Position numbers and translations under genes: made by a program. This document shows positions 38,893 through 47,421 of a stretch of 64,000 bases of DNA, in pieces; within the stretch, counting starts at the first letter, position 1, and each line of letters opens with the position of its first letter. The notes beneath the pieces are model-generated. The model saw nothing but the letters and a program-made list of their open reading frames with translations. It searched no databases and was not told the origin of the DNA. The stretch lies in NCBI GenBank assembly GCA_009702045.1, contig WLIV01000016.1, positions 1-64,000 of the forward strand, read 5' to 3'. Origin of the DNA: Actinomycetota bacterium. GTDB lineage: Bacteria > Actinomycetota > Acidimicrobiia > Acidimicrobiales > Ilumatobacteraceae.

Positions 38893-40197
38893 ATGAGAAC
38901 TGTCAGCGCTGCACTGTCCGCGCGTCGCAACGAGTTGAAGGCCATGGCAACCAGGTCGCACCAGGTCGTCACCCTCGCCGCCTGCACCGGGGCCGCGACC
39001 GGTCTGTTCGTTGCCGGCATGGAATGGTTGCTCGTCGACGGAATGATCGACCATGTTCTGCGACTGCGCCCATGGCTGATCGCGATCCTCCCCGGCATCG
39101 GCTTGTTCGTGGCGTTGTTGCTACGCCGATCAATCGATCCGCAGGCCACGTCAGCCACCGCGGATGAGTACTTGCACGCATTCCATGATGCGCACCACGA
39201 ACTTCGCTGGCGGCCGTTCGTCGCCCGCACGCTGGCGACGGTGGCCACGATCGGCTCCGGGGCACCGATGGGTCTCGAAGGTCCGTCGCTGTACAGCGGC
39301 GCCACGTTCGGCGACAGGCTGCAGCGCCAATTTCCCAAGACGTTCCAAGGATCGGATCGGCGGGTGCTGATGGTGTCGGGGGCGGCCGCAGCGGTGGCGG
39401 CGATCTTCAAAGCGCCCGCCACCGGTGCGGTGTTCGCGCTGGAGGTGCCCTACCACGACGACCTGGCCCGGCGGATGCTGTTACCGGCGCTCGTCGCCGC
39501 CGGCACCGGCTACCTCGCGTTCGTCGCAGTCAACGGCACCGAGGCACTCTTCCCGATCACCGGCAGTGTCGACTTCACGATCCGCGATGTCCTCGGCGCC
39601 GCCGGCATCGGCGTCGTCGCCGGGCTCGGCGCCCGTGCCTTCGCCAAGCTCCTGCGGATCGCCAAACACATCGCAACCTTCCGCCAGCCGATCCTGATCG
39701 TCGCGGCAGCTGGCAGTACGATCGCCGGCACCTACGCGCTCGGGCGCCTCCTGACCGGCGAGTCGCTGATGGTCACGTCGGGCTTCAACGTCGTGGTATG
39801 GGCGGCCGCACCGGGTCATTCGGTCCCCTTGCTCCTGGCGATCCTCGTGTTACGCAGCCTCGCCACATCAGCCGCTGTTGCCGGTGGCGGCGTCGGCGGC
39901 GTGTTCATCCCGCTGGTCGTCGGCGGCGCGCTGACCGGTGCGATCATCGGTAACGCCGTCCAGCGCGCCGACATCACCATGTTCATCGTCGTCGGTGTCG
40001 CCGCGTTCCTCGGCGCCGGCTACCGGGTTCCCCTGGCGGCCGTCATGTTCGTCGCCGAAACCACGGGCCGCCCATCGTTCATCGTGCCCGGCCTCTTCGC
40101 CGCGGTCGCCGCAGAGCTGATGATGGGAACCTCATCAGTGACCAAGTACCAACAGCCAGCCAACACACCGATCGAATACCGGAGTGCTCAACTCTGA
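38893..40197 (+). CDS. ClC-family chloride channel/antiporter
   Basis: This 434-residue ClC protein carries the anion-path motifs GSGAPMGLEGPSLYSG, which keeps the gating Glu, AAAVAAIFKAPATGAVFALE, and VAGGGVGGVFIPLVVGGALTG. About ten or more helices are visible. There is no C-terminal CBS pair, so it is a minimal ClC of the prokaryotic type. The internal proton-pathway Glu of antiporters could not be placed with confidence. The start is the ATG at 38893; a TTG at 38887 is in frame. Confidence 0.88.
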   Translation: MRTVSAALSARRNELKAMATRSHQVVTLAACTGAATGLFVAGMEWLLVDGMIDHVLRLRPWLIAILPGIGLFVALLLRRSIDPQATSATADEYLHAFHDAHHELRWRPFVARTLATVATIGSGAPMGLEGPSLYSGATFGDRLQRQFPKTFQGSDRRVLMVSGAAAAVAAIFKAPATGAVFALEVPYHDDLARRMLLPALVAAGTGYLAFVAVNGTEALFPITGSVDFTIRDVLGAAGIGVVAGLGARAFAKLLRIAKHIATFRQPILIVAAAGSTIAGTYALGRLLTGESLMVTSGFNVVVWAAAPGHSVPLLLAILVLRSLATSAAVAGGGVGGVFIPLVVGGALTGAIIGNAVQRADITMFIVVGVAAFLGAGYRVPLAAVMFVAETTGRPSFIVPGLFAAVAAELMMGTSSVTKYQQPANTPIEYRSAQL

Positions 40198-40479
40198 AGC
40201 GCTCGTAGTCGCACGAGCTGCCACGCCATCACTCGATGCGCAGGTCCGACACCGTCGCCAGCACCGTGTTCGGCCGGCACCTCGCCGCCACGAACTCCAC
40301 ATATCTGGCGAGCACCTCATCACGCCCAGACAGACCTAACGCAACCTCCAACGACGACGACATCCCGATCTCCGATCAGCAACAAAGCAGACCCTCGACG
40401 AGGGACCCCGCCAGCGTCGCTCGATTACCGGAATATCTACAGTTCGGCGTGGGGGTGGCGCAGCGAGTACCCATCAAGA
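40198..40479. other. Non-coding spacer, start of decayed accessory patch
   Basis: No credible gene is seen across about 290 bp after the ClC gene; the open frames lack family-like sequence. A 27-bp segment at 40422-40448 matches 41144-41170 at 22 of 27 positions. Confidence 0.4.
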
Positions 40480-40485
40480 TAAGTT
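40480..40485 (+). promoter_or_regulatory. -10 box TAAGTT, leaderless start of the toxin-like gene
   Basis: TAAGTT ends 6 nt before the GTG at 40492. Confidence 0.45.
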
Positions 40486-40491
40486 GACGTC

Positions 40492-40713
40492 GTGGAACCG
40501 GTGATCATCGGCAGCGCACGCAAACACGGCGTACATGACGACCACATCCTCCACGCCTACCGCCACCCGACACGAGTCCTTCAACTCGACGACCTCGTCA
40601 TGCTGATCGGCCCCAGTCAATCGGGCCAACTCCTTGAGATCGGCGTGAGCCGCGCCGAAGGAATCGACTTCATCATCCACGCCATGCCCGCACGGGCGAA
40701 GTTCATCAGGTGA
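40492..40713 (+). CDS. Predicted toxin of a toxin-antitoxin-like pair
   Basis: This 73-residue basic protein looks like a small RelE/BrnT-like fold: IIGSARKHGVHDDHILHAYRH, two beta strands (RVLQLDDLVMLIGP, LLEIGVSRAEGIDFIIHA) and a C-terminal MPARAKFIR. Basic and His residues are suited to RNase action, but no catalytic set is proven. The gene precedes and overlaps (GTGA) a HTH protein, the toxin-first order of BrnTA-type modules. The assignment is by size, order and resemblance only. Confidence 0.6.
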   Translation: MEPVIIGSARKHGVHDDHILHAYRHPTRVLQLDDLVMLIGPSQSGQLLEIGVSRAEGIDFIIHAMPARAKFIR

Positions 40714-40991
40714 CCACCATGCCCCGTTCGATCCAAGACGTCCTCGACCACGCCGACGAACTCGCCAAGCGCTTCGAAAACTTCGACCCGGATCACGCCG
40801 ACGAGATCCCCGTCGAGGAGTACCTCCTTCAGCGCGCCGTCGTCGCTCGCGCTCGCAGCGAACAGCAACTGATCGACACCGTGCTCAACGCCCGCACCGC
40901 CGGCCTGTCCTGGCAGAAGATCGGCACCCTCCTCGGCACCTCAGCCCAGGCTGCCCAACAGCGCTACGGCACCGCCGTCGAAGCCTCCTGA
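40710..40991 (+). CDS. Predicted antitoxin, HTH protein
   Basis: This 93-residue acidic protein has an N-terminal helical part rich in Asp and Glu (HADELAKRFENFDPDHADE). A C-terminal helix-turn-helix follows (GLSWQKIGTLLGTSAQAAQQRYG), typical of DNA-binding antitoxins that autoregulate. The GTG at 40710 overlaps the toxin stop; an ATG at 40719 is possible. Acidic partner after a basic toxin supports the module reading. Confidence 0.62.
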   Translation: MTTMPRSIQDVLDHADELAKRFENFDPDHADEIPVEEYLLQRAVVARARSEQQLIDTVLNARTAGLSWQKIGTLLGTSAQAAQQRYGTAVEAS

Positions 40992-41164
40992 CGGTTGTCG
41001 TTCTCATTGCGGTCGTTCTACTGGTGCGCCGCTTCGTACGCCGCGGCCGCACGCGCTCACAGCCCCACCAGGTTGACGATGTGGCCCCCGATCCGGGGCC
41101 GCCTCGTAGACACAATCACCCGAGTTACCGCGCGTGGGTGCGGCGATCACCGGAATCACCACAG
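40992..41164 (+). other. Remnant of a small membrane protein and short repeat
   Basis: One frame begins with a hydrophobic run (TVVVLIAVVLLVRRFVRRG) without a usable start codon, so it looks like a decayed gene. The 41144-41170 segment repeats 40422-40448 in the same orientation, bracketing the toxin-antitoxin-like pair. Confidence 0.35.
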
Positions 41165-41350
41165 TTAGGCACGCCGCAGCGCTCGGACAATTCCCGTGGT
41201 GGCCACGATGCTGACGATGGTCGCTAGGAACGGGATGCCGATGTACGAGTCACCGCCCATCGACATTGCGACGACGGGCAAGGCAGCGAGGCTCAGCAGA
41301 AGGAACAAGGCCGACAAGGCCAAGCCGAGCCAGAGCAGAACGTGCTTCAC
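41165..41350 (-). CDS. Small two-helix membrane protein
   Basis: This 61-residue protein starts MKHVLLWLGLALSALFLLL. It has a second hydrophobic segment (IGIPFLATIVSIVATTGIV) and a basic C-terminus (RALRRA). The GTG at 41350 gives a typical short membrane peptide. Its stop overlaps the 41144-41170 repeat copy. I do not recognise it; it could be an anchor or a small stress protein. Coding status is moderate because the patch around it is decayed. Confidence 0.45.
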   Translation of the reverse strand: MKHVLLWLGLALSALFLLLSLAALPVVAMSMGGDSYIGIPFLATIVSIVATTGIVRALRRA

Positions 41351-41469
41351 GCAGACGATCTTCCCACCTCTTCGATCGGGCATATCGGCAGTTCTTCGCT
41401 AGCGCAGCTTCGGCGCTGACACGTGGCTGTACCCCATCTCAACGCCAACATTGGTGAGAGGACCGGAGA

Positions 41470-41688
41470 GTGCCCTGGCCAACGTTCTGGAATGCGCTGT
41501 GTGGTGCCCTTGAAGGCCTCGACATCTGGAGCAGTGGAGATCGCACCGACATCGCGCTGATCGACCACGTCGCGTGCACTCCGGACTTGACCCTGACTGA
41601 TCTTGGTTGGTGGTCGAACGTCGTTGCCGGAACGCGGCTCTCTGATCACGCCGGCGTCTGGGTTGACGCCGAAGTCGTCCGCTCCTGA
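41470..41688 (+). pseudogene. C-terminal fragment of an endonuclease/exonuclease/phosphatase-family protein
   Basis: About 72 codons match only the end of the EEP fold. DIALIDHVACTPDL corresponds to the ...IDHIFVSP strand and RLSDHAGVWVDAEV to the catalytic SDH motif near the C-terminus. The N-terminal catalytic Asn/Glu part is absent upstream, so this is a truncated remnant. It supports gene decay in the 40198-41744 patch. Confidence 0.6.
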
Positions 41689-41744
41689 TTCCACTCACCC
41701 GCTCTCGTCTGAAGCCAACAGAGCCGATAACCCCAGCTAGATTG

Positions 41745-42953
41745 CTACTCGATGCGCATACCGGAGATCGCACGGGCGATCACCAGCTGTTGGATCTCCG
41801 ATGTCCCCTCGAAGATCGTGTGGATCTTGGCGTCGCGGTGCCAGCGCTCCACGGGGTACTCGCGGGTGTAGCCGTAGCCGCCGAGGATCTGGATCGCGTC
41901 TTCGGTGACACGCACGGCCACTTCGCTGGCCTTGTACTTGCTCATCGAGCCTTCGCCATTCTTGAAGCCGCCATTACGGGCCATCCAGGCGGCACGCCAG
42001 ATGAGCAGACGAGCGGCATCGATCTCCGTGGCCATGTTGGCCAGCTTGAACGCGATCGCCTGATGTTGCACGATCGGCTTGCCGAACGTCTTGCGCTCCT
42101 TCGCGTAGTCGAGCGCGAACTCGTAGGCCGCACGGGCGATGCCGAGCGCCTGTGCGCCCACGCTGGGCCGAGTGGCCTCGAACGTGCTCATCGCCGGCTG
42201 CTTCTCGCCACTGTGACCGCGTTCGCGGGCACGGGCCAGCTTGGCATCGAGCTTCTCCTTGCCACCGAGCAGGCAGCGACCGGGGATGCGGCAGTCGTCG
42301 AGCACCACTTCCGAGGTGTGCGATGCACGAATGCCGTGCTTCTTGTACTTCTGGCCCATGCTGAGGCCCTTGGTGCCGGGCGGAACGATGAAGCTGGCCT
42401 GACCACGGCCCTTCAGTTCCGGCTCGACCGCGGCGACCACGACGTGCACATCGGCGATACCACCGTTGGTGATCCAGGCCTTCGTGCCGTTCAGCACCCA
42501 CTCGTCGGTTGCCTCGTCGTAGACCGCACGCGTGCGCAACGACGACACGTCGCTGCCGGCGTCGGGTTCGCTGACGCAGAACGCGCCCAGCTGCACCTTC
42601 TTGGCGTCGCCATAACACTGCGGCACCCATTCCATGACCTGCTCAGGCGTGCCGTTGCCGCTGATCCCGGCGGCGGCCAGGGCCGAGCCCATGATCGCCA
42701 TACCGATGCCAGCGTCGCCCCAGAACAGCTCCTCGATGGCAACCGGCAGCGTCAGCCCGCTCGTATCGCTCATCGCGTTCATCAGGAACTCCCAGCCGTA
42801 CAGACCGATCTCAGCGGCCTGCTGCACGATCGGGTGCGGGAACTCCTCACGCTCGTCCCACTCGTGGGCCGCGGGCCGGATGACCTGGTCAGCGAAGTCG
42901 TGGACCCACTTCTGGATCTGCAGTTGGTCGTCGTTCAGCGCGAAGTCGGCCAT
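41745..42953 (-). CDS. Acyl-CoA dehydrogenase
   Basis: This 402-residue FAD enzyme oxidises acyl-CoA to enoyl-CoA. It shows FCVSEPDAGSDVSSLRTRA, WITNGGIADVHVVVA, TFGKPIVQHQAIAFKLANMA and the C-terminal ILGGYGYTREYPVERWHRDAK. It ends with the catalytic region IFEGTSEIQQLVIARAI. The substrate chain length cannot be read from sequence. GAGAGGG precedes the ATG at 42953, which is preferred to upstream in-frame starts. The gene is isolated, followed by the decayed patch. Confidence 0.93.
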   Translation of the reverse strand: MADFALNDDQLQIQKWVHDFADQVIRPAAHEWDEREEFPHPIVQQAAEIGLYGWEFLMNAMSDTSGLTLPVAIEELFWGDAGIGMAIMGSALAAAGISGNGTPEQVMEWVPQCYGDAKKVQLGAFCVSEPDAGSDVSSLRTRAVYDEATDEWVLNGTKAWITNGGIADVHVVVAAVEPELKGRGQASFIVPPGTKGLSMGQKYKKHGIRASHTSEVVLDDCRIPGRCLLGGKEKLDAKLARARERGHSGEKQPAMSTFEATRPSVGAQALGIARAAYEFALDYAKERKTFGKPIVQHQAIAFKLANMATEIDAARLLIWRAAWMARNGGFKNGEGSMSKYKASEVAVRVTEDAIQILGGYGYTREYPVERWHRDAKIHTIFEGTSEIQQLVIARAISGMRIE

Positions 42954-43103
42954 GTCGGAAGCACCCTCTCGGAGGTGTGGGGGTTGGGGGACGGTTGCCG
43001 GCGACAACGCCGACAGCAAGTTACTGACGGGTAACCATAGCGACCCGTTCGCTGGATTGTCCAGTATGCGAAAGTAGGCAAGGTTCGATCCTGGGGAGCG
43101 GCA

Positions 43104-45191
43104 ATGCAGCGGACAATAGGGCGCAAGCTCGTGGCGGCAATGGGTGCGGCGCTGGTGTTGATGGCCGCGTGCAGCGACGACAAGAGTGCGACATCGTCGT
43201 CGATCGTCGTTGCCCCCACCGACACCGCCCCGCCTGGGGTCGTGCAGGTAGAAGCCGACGCAGCCACGAAGGCCGCCGTGCAGGCCGAGGTCGATACTTC
43301 CGGACCCGGGTGCGACTCACTCGACACGACCCGCTGTCTACTGCCGTTCCCCAGCAACGCGTACACCGTCGAAGACCCCGTCTCCCCCACCCACGTACGC
43401 GTCAGCTTCCCCGCCGCGGGCATGCCGGTCAACGACAAGGGTGTGGCCATCGACCCGACGGAATGGAACCGCAACGACGGCTTCAGCCCGAACACACCGA
43501 TCCTGGTGTACCTGCCGGACCTTGACGCAACGAACTCGAATCTGCCCAGCTGGACCGACATCGGCGCCTCGCTGTCACCCGAGTCCACGGTGGTGCTGCT
43601 CGATGTCACCACCGGTGCCCGAATCCCGCTGTGGGCTGAACTCGATGCACATGCGGCCAAGGACGAGGATCGTCTGCTCACCATCCGGCCGGCGATCAGC
43701 CTGCCCGAGGGCCACACGTTCGCCGTCGGGCTGCGCGGCATGTTGAACCACGATCGCGGGTTCATCGAACCCAGCGCGACGTTCCGCGCGTTCCGCGACA
43801 AGCTCCTCACAGGCATCGAGGAGATCGAGTTCCGCCGTGCCGTGATGGAAGACGCCATCGGCGCGTTGGAGAAGGCCGGCGTCGCCCGCGCGGATCTGCA
43901 ACTGGCGTGGAGCTTCACCGTCGCCAGCACCGAGAACATCAGCGGCCGCATGCTGCACATCCGCGACGAGGCCGTCGCAGCACTCGGCGACAAGGCCCCC
44001 GCCTTCCACATCATCTCCACCGAGAAGAACACCCACGACAAGGTCGCGCTGCAGATCAGCGGCACCTTCGACGTGCCCAACTACCTCACCGGCGACGGCG
44101 GCCCGGGCACCACGTTCAACTACACCAGCACCGACATCGACGCACTGCCGGCGCAGAACGGCATCGTGCACGTGCCATTCCTCTGCAACGTCAGCACGGC
44201 CACGATGAACGGCAACGCGCCGGCGCACGTCGTGGAGTACGGCCACGGTCTGCTCGGTGGACGCGACGAGATCAACGCCGGCAACGTGCGCGACTTCGCC
44301 AACGACAACAACATCCTGTTCTGCGCCACCAACTGGGCCGGCATGAGCGAGGACGACGTCGGCAACGCTGCCGCGACGCTGGCCAACTTCGGTCAGTTCA
44401 ACACGATGGCCGACCGCCTGCAGCAGGGTGTGCTCAACCAGATCTACCTCGGCCGGCTGATGACGCGGTTCAACGGTCTCAGCAGCGAAGCGTCCCTGAA
44501 GCGGGCCGACGGTGGCCCCCTGTTCGACACTGGCCACCTCGACTACGACGGCAACAGTCAGGGCGGGATCATGGGTCTGATGCTGGCAGCGGTGTCGCCC
44601 GATATCGAGCGCGCCGTCCTGGGTGTGCCCGGCATGAACTACAGCCTGCTGCTGCCACGCTCGGTCGACTTCGACACGTACGAGGCCGTGTTCCTGCCCG
44701 CCTACCCGAACGACCTCGACCGTGTTCTGATCCTCGGCATCACGCAGATGTTGTGGGACCGTGGCGAGGGTGCCGGGTATGTGCAGCACCTCACCTCCAA
44801 CCCGTACGCAGGAACCAGCGCGAAGACCGTGCTCCTCGATGTCGCCTTTGGTGATCATCAGGTCACCCCGCTGTCGGCACTGGTGGAAGCGCGAACGCTG
44901 GGCCTCACCATCCATCGGCCGGTGGCTGCCGATGGTCGCTGGGCGGAGACGGACGCTGGCTACGGGCTAGAGAGCACCGTCTATCCCAGCACGGGTTCGG
45001 CGATCATCATCTGGGACTCGGGCATGACGGCGATGCCACTGGAGAACCTCGCCCCGCGTGACGGCGACGACTCGCACGAAGACCCGCGAGCCGATGCCCA
45101 GGTGCAACGGCAGAAGGCTTCGTTCCTCTTCAACGACACGCTCATCGACGTGTGTGGTGGTGCGGCATGCACCGCCGCCCACCGTGCCTGA
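43104..45191 (+). CDS. Large lipoprotein with alpha/beta-hydrolase features
   Basis: This 695-residue exported lipoprotein has the lipobox LMAAC, with Cys23 at the mature N-terminus. An Ala/Thr linker precedes a beta-rich domain (LPFPSNAYTVEDPV, IPLWAELDAHA). The C-terminal half has an elbow YDGNSQGGIMGLMLAAVSP resembling a lipase Gly-x-Ser-x-Gly (NSQGG), and a later VAFGDHQVTPLSA that may supply the acid and His. It probably acts as an esterase/lipase outside the cell. GGGGAG lies 6 nt before the ATG. The domain structure was not recognised as a named family. Confidence 0.68.
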   Translation: MQRTIGRKLVAAMGAALVLMAACSDDKSATSSSIVVAPTDTAPPGVVQVEADAATKAAVQAEVDTSGPGCDSLDTTRCLLPFPSNAYTVEDPVSPTHVRVSFPAAGMPVNDKGVAIDPTEWNRNDGFSPNTPILVYLPDLDATNSNLPSWTDIGASLSPESTVVLLDVTTGARIPLWAELDAHAAKDEDRLLTIRPAISLPEGHTFAVGLRGMLNHDRGFIEPSATFRAFRDKLLTGIEEIEFRRAVMEDAIGALEKAGVARADLQLAWSFTVASTENISGRMLHIRDEAVAALGDKAPAFHIISTEKNTHDKVALQISGTFDVPNYLTGDGGPGTTFNYTSTDIDALPAQNGIVHVPFLCNVSTATMNGNAPAHVVEYGHGLLGGRDEINAGNVRDFANDNNILFCATNWAGMSEDDVGNAAATLANFGQFNTMADRLQQGVLNQIYLGRLMTRFNGLSSEASLKRADGGPLFDTGHLDYDGNSQGGIMGLMLAAVSPDIERAVLGVPGMNYSLLLPRSVDFDTYEAVFLPAYPNDLDRVLILGITQMLWDRGEGAGYVQHLTSNPYAGTSAKTVLLDVAFGDHQVTPLSALVEARTLGLTIHRPVAADGRWAETDAGYGLESTVYPSTGSAIIIWDSGMTAMPLENLAPRDGDDSHEDPRADAQVQRQKASFLFNDTLIDVCGGAACTAAHRA

Positions 45192-45212
45192 GCACGGCTC
45201 ACCTGCGCCGGG

Positions 45213-47399
45213 TCAGCCGACGGGGATGCGCAGCAGCGATTGTGCGATCGTTTCGAAGGTGAGCTTCGCACCGGGCTTGTAGGCGTGCACCCCATCCCAG
45301 CGATAGCCCAGATCGTTGGCGATCGCCTCGTTCGTGCAGTAGTCCTGCGGGCCGGCGACGAACGTTGTGGTCGTCGGGTTCTTGGCCGCGACAGCCTTCA
45401 ACAACTCGTTCACATGGGCCACGCGCTGGTCGTTCGCCCGCTCCGGCAGCGCGGGCGTGCCAGCGCCCTTCACATCCTTGGGACGCATGCACGGAACCTC
45501 CAGCAGCGCCACCTTCACACCGATCGCCGACAACGCGTCGATCCCCTGTTGCACGCCGTCGGTGAAGCGCTGATCGACCGTCGGGCTGTCGAAGGCCACG
45601 ACCTGACCACCCAACTTCACGTCGAACACATCCCATGCGCCGATCACCACCAGTGCCACCTCGGCATTCGCTTTCTGCGCCGCCGAGGCCCACTTGGTCT
45701 CCCACCCGGCGCAATCGGTGAACGACCGCGTGAAGCCTTGGGTGGACACCGCGGTGCCGCCGCTGTAGACGCTGCAGCCCTGGAGGGAACCGTTGCCGAT
45801 GGTGAACGTGGACGCGATGCCGTCGGGCAGGTTCTTCGCCAGCGCGTGAGCCGTGGAGTCGCCCACGATCACCACCCGACGCGGCAGCGTCGCGGCCGTG
45901 ACCGGCACCGGTGTGGTGCTGCTCGTGGACGAGGTGCTCTGGCCGACGACGCCGGTGTCGGTACCGGGCACGGTGGAGTTGTCGCTGGTGGTTGTGGTGT
46001 CGGCCGCGGTGGCATTCGGGTCGAAGACGACGCCGGTGCTGTTGTCCTGCGCGGCGTCGAACACCTTGTCGGCCGAGCCGAAGAACACCACCAACGATCC
46101 GGCCAGCACCACTGTCGTGACACCGATACAGCCGGTGATCAACGACCAGTCGCGCCGCTCACGGTTGTTCCACCAGCGGCCCAGCAGACCCGTGCGGATC
46201 GGTGTCTCCACATAGCGATAGCTGGCCTCGCTGACGGGCACAGTCAGCACGGCCGCCAGCAGGAACTTGCTGGTGGAGCCGGTGTAGGCATCGCAGATCC
46301 GCATGATCGGCCAGCTCCACAGGTACAGACCGTACGAGCGCTTGCCGATCTCCACCATCGGCCGCGCGCTGAACACCTTGCGGGCGCCGAATGCCCACGG
46401 GTGCACGACGACGGCCACCAGCACCGCCGAGGCGATGGTCACCATCGGCAGCATCCACAGATACGTGGAGTCCTCGGCGACGTGACCCATGAAGAACCCC
46501 GCGAGGAGCACCACCACCGCTCCCACGGCGGCCATGTCGAGCACGTTGGCGGCGTTGCCCTTCGGCTTCGACGTCACCTGCCACGGCCTCCACAGGAATG
46601 CCATCGCGGCACCGAGCAGCAGACCGCTCGAGCGTGTGATCGTCGACAGATAGAGGAAGTTGACGTGGTCGACGCGCTGCATCGACAGACGGAACGGGTT
46701 GAAGAACTGCGTGGGCCAACTTGCGCTCGCCGCGATGGCGGTGCCGACCATCACCGTGAGCGAGACGACGACCAACACGCGGCCGCGACGCTTGTCGCTC
46801 GCTCGGCCGCGATTGATGGCGAGGAACACCAGCGGCCAGATCGCGTACCACTGCTCTTCCACGGCCAGGCTCCACAGGTGGCGGAACAGTGTGGGAGTGC
46901 CCGAGAAGTAGGCGACCTTGCTGAAGACCTGACCCCAGTTGGCGAGATAGAAGACGCCCCACGGGTAGTCGTGGCGCAGTTGCGAATGCTGTTCCGCCGA
47001 ACCCCAGAACGCGGCCCACACACCGACCGCGAGCAGCACGGCGAACAGCGCCGGTAGCAGCCGACGGAAGCGGCGCAGCCAGAACGCGCGGAGCGCGATC
47101 GCCGACGTCTTGTCGCGCTCCTCGATCAGTAGCGATGTGATCAGGAATCCGGAGACGACGAAGAACACCTCGACGCCGAAGAATCCACCATGCATCCAGG
47201 TGAACCCAGCGTGATACAGGATCACCGCGATGACCGACATCGCACGGATGCCGTCGAGGCTGGGTTGGTACCCCATCCGCGGTGCCGCTCCTTTGCGCGA
47301 CACACCTGCGGCCGGGGTCGGCGCCACGTCCCGTGACGACACGGGTTGTTCGAACTTCAACAGGCGTTCGAGCGCGGGGTGATCCTGGGGGTCGGCCAC
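45213..47399 (-). CDS. OafA/YrhL-type membrane acyltransferase with SGNH domain (paralogue)
   Basis: This 728-residue protein has the same plan as 14078-15988. An N-terminal cytosolic tail is followed by YQPSLDGIRAMSV, FFGVEVFFVVSGFLITSLL, FWLRRFRRLLPAL and HLWSLAVEEQWYAIWP over about ten helices. A Thr/Ser-rich linker leads to an SGNH domain starting RRVVIVGDSTAHALAKNL, with a proper GDS, and a late DGVHAYKPG (D-x-x-H). It should acylate surface glycans. The start is uncertain (GTG at 47399 or TTG at 47408). The MFS gene lies 22 nt upstream. Confidence 0.85.
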   Translation of the reverse strand: MADPQDHPALERLLKFEQPVSSRDVAPTPAAGVSRKGAAPRMGYQPSLDGIRAMSVIAVILYHAGFTWMHGGFFGVEVFFVVSGFLITSLLIEERDKTSAIALRAFWLRRFRRLLPALFAVLLAVGVWAAFWGSAEQHSQLRHDYPWGVFYLANWGQVFSKVAYFSGTPTLFRHLWSLAVEEQWYAIWPLVFLAINRGRASDKRRGRVLVVVSLTVMVGTAIAASASWPTQFFNPFRLSMQRVDHVNFLYLSTITRSSGLLLGAAMAFLWRPWQVTSKPKGNAANVLDMAAVGAVVVLLAGFFMGHVAEDSTYLWMLPMVTIASAVLVAVVVHPWAFGARKVFSARPMVEIGKRSYGLYLWSWPIMRICDAYTGSTSKFLLAAVLTVPVSEASYRYVETPIRTGLLGRWWNNRERRDWSLITGCIGVTTVVLAGSLVVFFGSADKVFDAAQDNSTGVVFDPNATAADTTTTSDNSTVPGTDTGVVGQSTSSTSSTTPVPVTAATLPRRVVIVGDSTAHALAKNLPDGIASTFTIGNGSLQGCSVYSGGTAVSTQGFTRSFTDCAGWETKWASAAQKANAEVALVVIGAWDVFDVKLGGQVVAFDSPTVDQRFTDGVQQGIDALSAIGVKVALLEVPCMRPKDVKGAGTPALPERANDQRVAHVNELLKAVAAKNPTTTTFVAGPQDYCTNEAIANDLGYRWDGVHAYKPGAKLTFETIAQSLLRIPVG

Positions 47400-47421
47400 G
47401 GGTGACAAGTCTCGCAGGTGG

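Noticed and set aside
40236-40487. Small plus-strand ORF before the toxin-like gene
   Set aside because: It has low complexity and no family resemblance or promoter and ends inside the toxin promoter region.
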